A DNA stretch of 23,319 nt from a virus. How positions within the stretch are numbered: position 1 is the first letter of the stretch; every line of letters starts with the position of its first letter. The DNA is taken from positions 1 through 23,319 of the IMG/VR virus record IMGVR_UViG_3300031772_002537, one strand, 5' to 3'. Below the pieces are notes generated by a model that was not told where the DNA came from, searched no databases, and saw only the letters and a program-made list of their open reading frames with translations. Positions 1 through 6,427 of this stretch are shown piece after piece. A program made the translations under genes and the position numbers.

Positions 1-1
1 C

Positions 2-517
2 GTACCGCAATCCCGCGAACGCCTGATCTTCATCGGCATACGTGAAGACCTCGACCTCGAACCAAGTCACCCGAAAGGGCAGACCATCCCGATCACGACG
101 TGGCAGGCAATCGGCCACCTTGGCAATGAACAGATACCCGAACGCGGTCACGTCTGGCTTGATGAATCTCCGCAAGGACGAAATACGAAAACCTGGGTCA
201 AGGCCATGAAGGCCAAACCGGGGGAAAATTATGCTGGACAGCGTATCCGCGGACGATGGGACCGGTCGTCTTTTACGTTGACTACGGGTTTCCCTGTGCA
301 TTATCTGAGTTCCGTCGGGTGTCACCCGCGTTTCACACGCACGTACTCATTACTGGAACGTCGGCTATTGTCGTCGTTCCCTGAGCCGTTTAAGTTCACG
401 GGCACCATGCAAGCCGGGATCAAGCAGACCGGGAATTGCGTCCCGCCGCTGTTCATGCGGGCTATCGCGGAACACGTCAAGCAGGTCCTGGGTTGCACGG
501 CGGCTGCTCGTGGCTAG
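2..517 (+). CDS. C5-cytosine DNA methyltransferase, C-terminal part (5' truncated by window edge)
   Basis: This is the C-terminal 171 residues of an AdoMet-dependent DNA (cytosine-5) methyltransferase. The frame is open from base 2, so the real start and the catalytic Pro-Cys motif lie outside the window. What is visible is diagnostic. It begins with VPQSRERLIFIGIR, the motif VIII Q-x-R-x-R block. Later comes an R-F-T-R-T-x-S-L-L-E-R-R-L-L-S-S-FP stretch, matching motif IX. Near the end is KQTGNCVPPLFMRAIAEHV, the motif X GN-x-V-P-P helix. The variable target-recognition region lies between VIII and IX, so the recognition site cannot be read. The likely role is modification of phage DNA against host restriction. 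An ATG at 206 is internal and is not the start. No matching restriction endonuclease is visible here. Confidence 0.88.
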   Translation, partial: VPQSRERLIFIGIREDLDLEPSHPKGQTIPITTWQAIGHLGNEQIPERGHVWLDESPQGRNTKTWVKAMKAKPGENYAGQRIRGRWDRSSFTLTTGFPVHYLSSVGCHPRFTRTYSLLERRLLSSFPEPFKFTGTMQAGIKQTGNCVPPLFMRAIAEHVKQVLGCTAAARG

Positions 518-526
518 AATCAGGCG

Positions 527-937
527 ATGGACGAGAATGTCGACAACGTCGACAACGTGCGCGCGCCTGACCCGGCCTTGGCCCCGGACGCGGGGGGTAG
601 GGGGGAGCCGCTCGCCGATCCACATCGTGCTCGCGGACAGATGCTCCTCGTTCGCAAGGCTGCCCGCGAAGCCTGGGGAGTCTCGGAGAATATGCGGAAG
701 CTCGTCATGGCGACCACGGGCCGGATCATCGTCAACAAGGACGCCGATGGGCAGCCGCTTGGCCATTCGGCACGGACCGTGCTCCGCGCCTGCGAGCTCG
801 TCGTCACGTTGGACCGGCTCGACCTGGACAAGGCCAAGTACGTAGATGCCGTGCCCACGGATGGTGAAGAAGCGCGCGTGATTCGCACGCCGCTGCCGGG
901 CCCACCGGAGGGGGTGCCCGATGAACGAAAAGAGTGA
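527..937 (+). CDS. Small phage protein of unknown function, small-terminase position
   Basis: This 136-aa protein has no family I can name with certainty. The N-terminus is acidic and low in complexity, with a duplicated 9-bp unit at the DNA level encoding V-D-N V-D-N, and a Pro/Gly-rich stretch. A helical core follows (about residues 40-105), containing W-G-V-S-E-N-M-R-K-L-V and later R-T-V-L-R-A-C-E-L-V, ending in a charged tail. Small helical proteins of this kind sit just upstream of packaging genes in many phages. Here the large terminase follows after one intervening methyltransferase, so a DNA-binding or small-terminase role is plausible but inferred from position only. The SD is weak (AGG in the bases before the ATG). 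The 3' end overlaps the adenine methyltransferase start by 17 bp, which suggests coupled translation. Confidence 0.6.
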   Translation: MDENVDNVDNVRAPDPALAPDAGGRGEPLADPHRARGQMLLVRKAAREAWGVSENMRKLVMATTGRIIVNKDADGQPLGHSARTVLRACELVVTLDRLDLDKAKYVDAVPTDGEEARVIRTPLPGPPEGVPDERKE

Positions 938-2012
938 TGGCAACGGCGAGAAGCTGAAGGCGCCTTTCGTCTACTTCGGCGGCAAGCGGCAAGTGGCCGA
1001 CATCGTATGGAGTCGGCTCGGCGACGTGGCGCATTTCGTTGAGCCTTTTTTCGGCTCCGGTGCCGTGCTGCTCGCCCGGCCGCATGAAACGCGCCTTGAA
1101 ACCGTGAACGACATCGACGGAATGATCTGCAATTTCTGGCGTGCCGTCGCGGCGGACCCGGAGCAGGTCGCCACGCTCTGCGACTGGCCCGTCAACGAGA
1201 TCGACCTGGAGGCCCGCCACCGCTGGCTCTGTACTCAGCCGGGCAAGGACGCCTTCCTGGAGCGGATGAAGAACGAGCCGGACTACTACGACGTGAAGCG
1301 CGCGGCGTGGTGGTGTTGGGGATTATGTGCATGGATCGGCACAGGCTGGTGTTCGGGCGAGTATTTCCCGGACGCTCGCGAGGATTCGCACGGGAGAGTT
1401 GTTTGTGAGGGCGCGAACAAACTGCCGAGCCTGGGCAGAGGCATGGGCGTCCACCGCCAACTGCCGAGCCTGGGCAACGGGGGCCAAGGCGTCCACAAGC
1501 TGACCGCCGGGCCGCTTATCGAGTGGTTCCAGGCACTCGCCGCACGCCTGCGCCGCGTCCGCGTCTGCTGCGGGGACTGGGCGAGAATCTGTACGGACGG
1601 TGCCACGGCGCACGGCTCTACCGTCGGCGTGTTCCTGGACCCGCCGTATTCGGCGGAGGCTGGACGAACAGGCGACATCTACCGCATGGACACCGGCGTG
1701 GTAGCGCACGAGGTCCGCGACTGGTGCATCATGCGAACGCACTGTGAGCAGGCCAAGCGATATCGGATCGTGCTCGCGGGTTACGCGGGCGAGCACAACG
1801 TACTTGCCGACGAGCACGGCTGGACGTGCCATGCGTGGAAGGCGCGCGGCGGCTACGCGAACTTCGGAAGCTACGCCAATGAGCAAGGGCAGGCGAACGC
1901 CCACCGCGAACGGCTGTGGTTCAGCCCGACGTGTCTACGGCCGCAGGACGAGGATGGTGCCCAGGGCGAGCTGTTCGCGGTCGGCCGCGACTTGTCGGAG
2001 GCCCGGCTCTGA
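921..2012 (+). CDS. D12-class DNA adenine-N6 methyltransferase (Dam-like)
   Basis: This 363-aa enzyme should transfer a methyl group from AdoMet to adenine N6 in DNA. The N-terminal FGGK (residues 19-22) and the EPFFGSGAV block (41-49) form the D12-class AdoMet-binding region. The catalytic DPPY is at residues 240-243, giving the motif order of the alpha (Dam) class. The start at 921 has a GGAGGGGG SD about 8 bases upstream and overlaps the preceding gene. An insertion around residues 167-192 contains a 13-residue tandem repeat beginning LPSLG; from memory, Gly/His-rich insertions of this kind occur in phage-borne members. The 3' end overlaps the terminase start in a TGATG junction. The likely role is protection or marking of phage DNA. 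The target sequence cannot be read from the gene. Confidence 0.9.
   Translation: MNEKSDGNGEKLKAPFVYFGGKRQVADIVWSRLGDVAHFVEPFFGSGAVLLARPHETRLETVNDIDGMICNFWRAVAADPEQVATLCDWPVNEIDLEARHRWLCTQPGKDAFLERMKNEPDYYDVKRAAWWCWGLCAWIGTGWCSGEYFPDAREDSHGRVVCEGANKLPSLGRGMGVHRQLPSLGNGGQGVHKLTAGPLIEWFQALAARLRRVRVCCGDWARICTDGATAHGSTVGVFLDPPYSAEAGRTGDIYRMDTGVVAHEVRDWCIMRTHCEQAKRYRIVLAGYAGEHNVLADEHGWTCHAWKARGGYANFGSYANEQGQANAHRERLWFSPTCLRPQDEDGAQGELFAVGRDLSEARL
1420..1497 (+). repeat. 39-bp tandem duplication inside the adenine methyltransferase gene
   Basis: An 18-nt block, AACTGCCGAGCCTGGGCA, occurs at 1420-1437 and again at 1459-1476, exactly 39 bp apart. The rest of the unit is diverged but still ends in a GGCGTCCAC segment in both copies. 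It encodes two 13-residue units (LPSLG...GVH) and keeps the frame, so it lengthens a loop between the AdoMet-binding and DPPY motifs. Confidence 0.9.
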
Positions 2013-3403
2013 TGCCCGTGACTACTCTGGCATTCACTCCACACGAAGCGGCACCCATGCCGAACCCCGGCGGCCAGGCGGCGTTCGCCTCCGACTGGAC
2101 GCACCGGCTCATCGCCGCCGAGGGCGGCTGGGGCAGCGGCAAGACGTGGATCGGTGCGCGGAAGCTCATCACGCTCCACTGCTACAACGCTGTCGATCCG
2201 GCCACGCAACGGCCGACTGGCGTGCCGAGCGTGATCGTCGGGCCGACGTATCGCAACGTCATCGACATCGACTTGCCCGCAATCGAGGCGGCGTGTGCTG
2301 ACGCGAACCTGACGGTTGAAGTCCGAATGGCCCATTCGTCGCTGCGGTTCCCTGACCTCGGCACACGTGGCCAGCCGTCGGAGATCATGGTCCGCTCGGC
2401 CGACAAGCCGGAGCTCATCACGGGCTGGGAGGTGGGTGCACTATGGGGTGACGAGCCGACTCGGTGGAAAGAGAACAGGGCAAACCCCAGGGGCGATCCG
2501 TTCGTCCAATGCCTCGGCCGCATTCGGCACCCGCGTGCTCGATTCTTGCAGGGCATTTTCACGTACACGCCGGAGGGCGACGCCACGCGGGTCTACGAAG
2601 AGTTTTCGTCGGGCAAGGCGGACTACGCTCTCTACCGGATTCGGACGCATGAGAATCCGCTGATGTTGGACTTTGAGGAGGCTCAGCGCCGGATGCTTAC
2701 GCCGGAGTTGGCACGGCAGTACCTGGATGGTGAGTGCATTTCCTTGCGTGGGCGGAACTGTTACTCGGCTTACACGCCGACGGTGAACGACTCACCGGAC
2801 GCCGTGCTCAGGCCGGGCGTGCCGGTCTGCGTCTTCATTGACTTCAACGTGGACCCAGGCATGTACTTCGGGTTCGGTCAGTACCACAAGGGCGAGGACG
2901 TGTTCAGCGTGGCTGGGGAAATCCACGAACCACGCCTTGACGTTCGGCGCGGCGTTCCGAAGGTGGCGGCGGCAATCGGGGCGGCCGGCGGGCTTGAGAA
3001 GTTCGGCGGAACGCTCGACATCTACGGCGACGCCACGGGGCGGTCGGGCTGGGCTGGCACGTCGGAGACGGTGTACCAGATTCTCCGGCAGGCGTTGGAC
3101 AAGGAAAAGATTCCGTACCGGATGCACGTACCGCAGAGCAACCCGCTGCAGCACGACCGGGTGAACGCGGTCTGCGTGGCGATGTTCGACGTTGAGGGCA
3201 AGGTCCACGTGCGGTTGAACGCCGCGAAGTGCCCCGTGCTCAAGCGTGACCTGATGCAGGTCCGATGGAACGACCAGGGGAGCGGGATCGACAAGAGCAA
3301 CCCGCTGCTCACGCACGCGAGCGATGCGTTGGGGTACTGGGTGCATTACGTTCGGCCGGCCCGTCTGAAATCGGTTGTTGTAGGCGGGCGGTTCGGGGTA
3401 TAA
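2012..3403 (+). CDS. Terminase large subunit (packaging ATPase and nuclease)
   Basis: This 463-aa protein has both halves of a large terminase. The ATPase half carries the Walker A-type loop GGWGSGKT at residues 38-45 and a Walker B-type A-L-W-G-D-E around 143-148. The RNase-H-like nuclease half carries three acidic positions: D277 in FIDFN, D340 in YGDATG and D438 in HASDALGY. It would translocate DNA into the prohead through the portal and cut the concatemer. I chose the ATG at 2012 because it forms a TGATG overlap with the methyltransferase stop. The same frame is open upstream to 1916, but that stretch lies within the methyltransferase and reads as Arg/Gly-rich shadow sequence. A second in-frame Met at residue 16 is possible. 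Length fits the family. Confidence 0.93.
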   Translation: MPVTTLAFTPHEAAPMPNPGGQAAFASDWTHRLIAAEGGWGSGKTWIGARKLITLHCYNAVDPATQRPTGVPSVIVGPTYRNVIDIDLPAIEAACADANLTVEVRMAHSSLRFPDLGTRGQPSEIMVRSADKPELITGWEVGALWGDEPTRWKENRANPRGDPFVQCLGRIRHPRARFLQGIFTYTPEGDATRVYEEFSSGKADYALYRIRTHENPLMLDFEEAQRRMLTPELARQYLDGECISLRGRNCYSAYTPTVNDSPDAVLRPGVPVCVFIDFNVDPGMYFGFGQYHKGEDVFSVAGEIHEPRLDVRRGVPKVAAAIGAAGGLEKFGGTLDIYGDATGRSGWAGTSETVYQILRQALDKEKIPYRMHVPQSNPLQHDRVNAVCVAMFDVEGKVHVRLNAAKCPVLKRDLMQVRWNDQGSGIDKSNPLLTHASDALGYWVHYVRPARLKSVVVGGRFGV

Positions 3404-3412
3404 ACTACTGAC

Positions 3413-3420
3413 AAGGAGGT
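3413..3420 (+). promoter_or_regulatory. Consensus Shine-Dalgarno of the 31-aa peptide gene
   Basis: AAGGAGGT ends five bases before the ATG at 3426. It is one of the best ribosome-binding sites in the window and is the main evidence that the short reading frame behind it is translated. Confidence 0.75.
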
Positions 3421-3425
3421 GCCTT

Positions 3426-3521
3426 ATGAGTTTGTGGACAGTGATCTTGACGGCATTGTTTGGCGGCACGCTGTTGCCGTTCATCAATGCGCTGGTGGCC
3501 CTGTTCGCGGGAACAGGATGA
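3426..3521 (+). CDS. 31-aa hydrophobic (single-pass membrane) peptide
   Basis: The reading frame gives 31 residues, starting MSLWTVILTALFGG and ending in A-G-T-G. Almost all of it is hydrophobic, with no charged residue, so it should span the membrane once. It lies in the 185-bp gap between the terminase and portal genes, where no longer ORF fits, and is preceded by a consensus SD at 5-nt spacing. I do not recognise a family. Size and composition would suit a tiny holin-like, antiholin or membrane-signalling peptide, but there is no polar or charged tail of the kind classical holins show. The function is open. Translation is supported by the SD and the position; the role is inference. Confidence 0.6.
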   Translation: MSLWTVILTALFGGTLLPFINALVALFAGTG

Positions 3522-3543
3522 AGTCGGCTTCTTTCCCCTCCAT

Positions 3544-3573
3544 CCCCCGGGCATGATTCGCTCTGCCCGGGGG
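3544..3573 (+). promoter_or_regulatory. Perfect 10-bp stem-loop just upstream of the portal gene
   Basis: CCCCCGGGCA (3544-3553) and TGCCCGGGGG (3564-3573) are exact inverted repeats around a 10-nt loop. No T-run follows, so it is not a canonical intrinsic terminator. It ends a few bases before the portal SD (AGGGAG, 3577-3582) and the ATG at 3589, so it could set portal translation level, stop 3' decay of the upstream message or act as a processing site. Confidence 0.7.
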
Positions 3574-3588
3574 CATAGGGAGTCCGCC

Positions 3589-5004
3589 ATGCCTGACACT
3601 TCGATTGAGAAAGTTTCCGTCGGCGAACTGACGAAGCACCAGAAACCTACCACGGGCATCAGCGGTCTGTCCGTCGGCGGCGATGGATATGGTTCGCCGC
3701 CGGAGGGTACGTTCGCCACGTACCGCGAGATGCGGCAGGACCCGACGATCGCGCTGGCCCGTGCGATTGCGACGGCCCCGATCCAGCTTGCGAACTGGTC
3801 ATGGGAGGAGCGTGACGCCGCCCCGTCCGGTGCCAAGGACTGGCTCGCGGAGCACTTCGACAACCTGCGACAGCACCTCATGCACCATGTAATGTTCGCG
3901 ATGGACTACGGGTTCCAGGCGTTCGAGAAGGTCATCGAACTGATCGACGTGGGCGGCGAGCAGCGGCTCGGCTACCGGAAGCTCAAACCGCTCATTCCGG
4001 ACACGACCACGATTCAGTACGCCAAGGATACGGGTGCCTTCGCCGGGCTGAAGCAGGGCGACGTTGCCTTACCCGCTGGCAAGTGCTTTGTGTACACGAA
4101 CGACATGGAGGGCACGGACCTGTACGGCCGGAGCCGCATGGAGAATCTGCGGAAGACGGTGTGGCCGGCGGCGCAGAAACTTTTTGAGCGCGAGGGCGTT
4201 TACGTCCAGAAGGCGTCCGGCATCATCCCGATGGTTCAGTACCCGGAAGGGTCGAGCCTGGACCGTGGCGGTGCCGAGGTGTCGAACTTCGAGCTGGCCG
4301 AGCGGCTGCTCGCTCACTTGGGCAAGGGCAACGGCGTGACCATGCCGAACACGATGGCCAAGTGGGTTGAGGAGTTGGCGGTCAAGGGCGTCTCTGACGC
4401 GGCCTCGATGAAGGCTTGGCTCATCGACTTCCTAGAGCCAAAGACGGCCCACGGTGCCGAGTTCGTCCAGCTTGGCGACCGGCACGACAAGTTGAAGTTT
4501 CGGGCTTGGCTCGTGCCTGAGCGGGTGGGCATGGAGGGCACGCACGGCACGAAGGCCGAGGCCGAGACTCACGTGGATGTCGCGTTGCTCGTGGCCGAGC
4601 TTTTCTTGCAGGACCTGGCCCGGCACGTCAACTGGTTTCTGGTTGACCCGCTGCTTGAATGGAACTGGGGGCGGCAGGCGCGTGGCAGCGTGTACATGGT
4701 GCCTGAGAAGCTGGTCGATGAGCAGAAGGAGATGCTCCGTGCCATCATGCGTGCGGCGTTGTCAGCGAACCTGGACGCCTTGAATGATCTGCTGAACGTG
4801 GATGCGGCGATGGATATTCTCGGCCTGCCCAAGGCTGAGGACACGGTATCCATCATTGACCGGCCGAAGCCGGATGCACTTGCGGTCAACGAGATGCTCA
4901 ACAGAGCGGCAGGTGCTGGCCCAGGTGGCAACGGCAAGGTGGGTGAACCTTCTGAGGCGGCCGTGGTCGCGGCTGGGAGGTTGATCCGTGGTTTTGGCGT
5001 CTGA
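3589..5004 (+). CDS. Portal protein, Mu gp29-type (DUF935-like)
   Basis: The 471-aa product matches the Mu gp29 portal type. It has an N-terminal segment with Y-R-E-M-R-Q-D-P-T-I-A-L-A-R (early-portal pattern), W-S-W-E-E, then H-H-V-M-F-A-M-D-Y-G-F-Q-A-F-E-K-V, and D-L-Y-G-R-S-R at residues 177-183. The portal ring occupies one capsid vertex, is the DNA conduit for the terminase and nucleates head assembly. The start at 3589 (MPDTSIEK) has AGGGAG six bases upstream. The frame is open back to 3460, but that extension is Cys/Arg/Trp-rich and runs through the 31-aa peptide gene and the hairpin, so I reject it. The last 17 bp overlap the next gene. The order terminase, portal, gpF is the Mu-like head order. 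Confidence 0.9.
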   Translation: MPDTSIEKVSVGELTKHQKPTTGISGLSVGGDGYGSPPEGTFATYREMRQDPTIALARAIATAPIQLANWSWEERDAAPSGAKDWLAEHFDNLRQHLMHHVMFAMDYGFQAFEKVIELIDVGGEQRLGYRKLKPLIPDTTTIQYAKDTGAFAGLKQGDVALPAGKCFVYTNDMEGTDLYGRSRMENLRKTVWPAAQKLFEREGVYVQKASGIIPMVQYPEGSSLDRGGAEVSNFELAERLLAHLGKGNGVTMPNTMAKWVEELAVKGVSDAASMKAWLIDFLEPKTAHGAEFVQLGDRHDKLKFRAWLVPERVGMEGTHGTKAEAETHVDVALLVAELFLQDLARHVNWFLVDPLLEWNWGRQARGSVYMVPEKLVDEQKEMLRAIMRAALSANLDALNDLLNVDAAMDILGLPKAEDTVSIIDRPKPDALAVNEMLNRAAGAGPGGNGKVGEPSEAAVVAAGRLIRGFGV

Positions 5005-5914
5005 GGCAGTCAAGCGATCCACGGCCCGGAGCCGGGCGATTGCCGCTCGGCAGTTGCGGGTTCGGCTCGCGATGGAGGCGGCCGTGGACAAGATCGCACG
5101 GCGCTACGCTGGGAAGCTTCGCAAGGCTATCCTCGCGGCGGTGCGGGCCGGGCGGAAGCCGAACATCGACGGACTGCTTGGCGAGTGGCGTGCGGCGATC
5201 CTCGCGGTGCTGGCCAGTGCGTTCGTGGTGGGCAACGACGCTACGGACAGGTCATTCAAGCAGCGTGGCGGCCGTGCGTTCCGCAGCGTGCCGGCAGGCG
5301 TTGTCGCACGCGGCGTCGAGGCCGACGTGCGGCGGCTGGTTGCCGAGACGCGGGCCAGGGCGCCTGGTGACCTGGCCCGGCTGCGAAACCTGTTCGAGGA
5401 CCAGGCGTGGAAGGCGGCGGCCCAGACGAACGGCGCGATCAAGGAGCGGGTAACGGCGGCCGTGGTCGAGGGCGGTGACGACATCGCCGCGATCCGTGCG
5501 AAGCTCGATATCGTGGGCATCGGGTACGAGAAGCCGCACCTGTTGCAGACGATCTTGCGGACCCAGCTTCACCTGGGTTATTCCGCTGGGCAGTTGGACG
5601 CGGTGCAGGACCCGGTGGTTCAGGCAGAACTCTGGGGCTACGAGTACGTGGCGATCCTCGATGACCGGGTTCGGCCGGAGCACGAGGCGTTGGACGGGAC
5701 GAAGCTGGCGAAGGACGATCCGAAATGGAATGCGATCTTCCCGCCTAACGGTTTTCAATGTCGCTGCGCCGCAATCGAAGTTTGGAACGACGAGGCTCCC
5801 GACTCACCGGTCGGGCCTCGGACGGACCTCGTCAACGACGACGGGTCGGAGGTGGTTGCCGGGCCGGACCCCGGATGGGCGTTCTCGCCGTCTGAAATTG
5901 TAAGTAGCGCATGA
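4988..5914 (+). CDS. Minor head / head morphogenesis protein, Mu gpF (SPP1 gp7)-type
   Basis: This is a 308-aa protein. The C-terminal half has the Mu_F signature: I-L-D-D-R-V-R-P-E-H-E-A-L-D-G (D225 onward), then W-N-A-I-F-P-P-N-G-F-Q-C-R-C with C258-R-C260, the usual Cys-Arg-Cys end of this domain. The N-terminal half is helical and basic, typical of the portal-associated part. In Mu, SPP1 and relatives this protein binds the portal and is carried in the capsid in few copies. The start is GTG at 4988, overlapping the portal stop by 17 bp, with GGGAGG at 4975-4980 and 7-nt spacing. A TTG two codons on is an alternative. The C-terminal 50 residues are Asp/Pro-rich and not conserved in type. 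Confidence 0.88.
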   Translation: MVLASEAVKRSTARSRAIAARQLRVRLAMEAAVDKIARRYAGKLRKAILAAVRAGRKPNIDGLLGEWRAAILAVLASAFVVGNDATDRSFKQRGGRAFRSVPAGVVARGVEADVRRLVAETRARAPGDLARLRNLFEDQAWKAAAQTNGAIKERVTAAVVEGGDDIAAIRAKLDIVGIGYEKPHLLQTILRTQLHLGYSAGQLDAVQDPVVQAELWGYEYVAILDDRVRPEHEALDGTKLAKDDPKWNAIFPPNGFQCRCAAIEVWNDEAPDSPVGPRTDLVNDDGSEVVAGPDPGWAFSPSEIVSSA

Positions 5915-5936
5915 CGTAGGATAAGGGAAAAGCACC

Positions 5937-6335
5937 ATGACGGACGCGGATACGATTGGACTCAGAGAGTACATCGAGCAACGCATGGAGGATTGCCGAG
6001 CGTGTCACGATGCACAGATGGAGGCGATGGACAAGGCCATCGAGCTTGCGGCATCACAGCTTGGCGTGCGACTGGACCACATGAACGAGTTCCGGGACAC
6101 GTTGAAAGACCAGAGCTCGACGTTTATTCCGAGGCCCGAGTTCGAGAAGATCATGACCTCGATCTCGGAGAACCACAACGAACGGCTGCGCGCTCTGGAG
6201 TTGAGCCGGGCGGAGTTGCAGGGCAAGGCGAGCCAGGCAAGTTTGAACGTGGCGATGGTCGTGGCCGTGATGTCCGCGATCATCAGTATCGTGGGAGTCG
6301 TGACCCGAATCCTGCGGGACATCGGGCCACGTTGA
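5937..6335 (+). CDS. Coiled-coil protein with C-terminal transmembrane anchor (XhlA-like layout)
   Basis: The 132-aa product has a long polar helical region (residues about 10-100) rich in Glu, Arg, Gln and Met, including E-Y-I-E-Q-R-M-E-D and I-S-E-N-H-N-E-R-L-R-A-L-E. One hydrophobic segment (about 104-123, N-V-A-M-V-V-A-V-M-S-A-I-I-S-I-V-G-V-V) and a short basic tail follow. That tail suggests the C-terminus stays in the cytoplasm. The layout resembles the haemolysin XhlA group of phage membrane proteins that act with holins, but I see no decisive motif. It sits between the gpF-type gene and the protease gene. An SD-like AAGGGA lies about 10 bases upstream of the ATG. A lysis-related or membrane-docking function is inference; the topology is what is seen. 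Confidence 0.7.
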   Translation: MTDADTIGLREYIEQRMEDCRACHDAQMEAMDKAIELAASQLGVRLDHMNEFRDTLKDQSSTFIPRPEFEKIMTSISENHNERLRALELSRAELQGKASQASLNVAMVVAVMSAIISIVGVVTRILRDIGPR

Positions 6336-6392
6336 CCGCCGCATAATCCGCGACGATGAAAGGGCCGAATAAAGATTTCCGCGTTTCGGGGC

Positions 6393-6421
6393 TTGACAGT
6401 GGATAAACTGAGACGGATGGT
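6393..6421 (+). promoter_or_regulatory. Possible sigma70-type promoter upstream of the protease/scaffold gene
   Basis: A perfect TTGACA at 6393-6398 lies in one of the few gaps of the operon (6336-6427), where the sequence is locally more A/T-rich. The -10 candidate at 17-bp spacing (GATGGT, 6416-6421) is poor, so this is only a candidate for an extra start site for the capsid genes. Confidence 0.25.
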
Positions 6422-6427
6422 ATCGCC

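Noticed and set aside
592-605. G6-TA-G6 run as a possible G-quadruplex
   Set aside because: Only two G-runs are close together, they encode ordinary residues of the small protein, and single runs like this are expected in GC-rich DNA.
1916-2011. Upstream extension of the large terminase
   Set aside because: It lies within the methyltransferase coding region, has shadow-like composition, and the ATG at 2012 forms a TGATG coupling.
3544-3573. Intrinsic terminator after the terminase
   Set aside because: No T-run follows, and the portal SD begins three bases later; kept as a regulatory hairpin instead.
3460-3588. Upstream extension of the portal protein
   Set aside because: It runs through the 31-aa peptide gene and the hairpin, with a Cys/Arg/Trp-rich composition; the ATG at 3589 has a well-placed SD.
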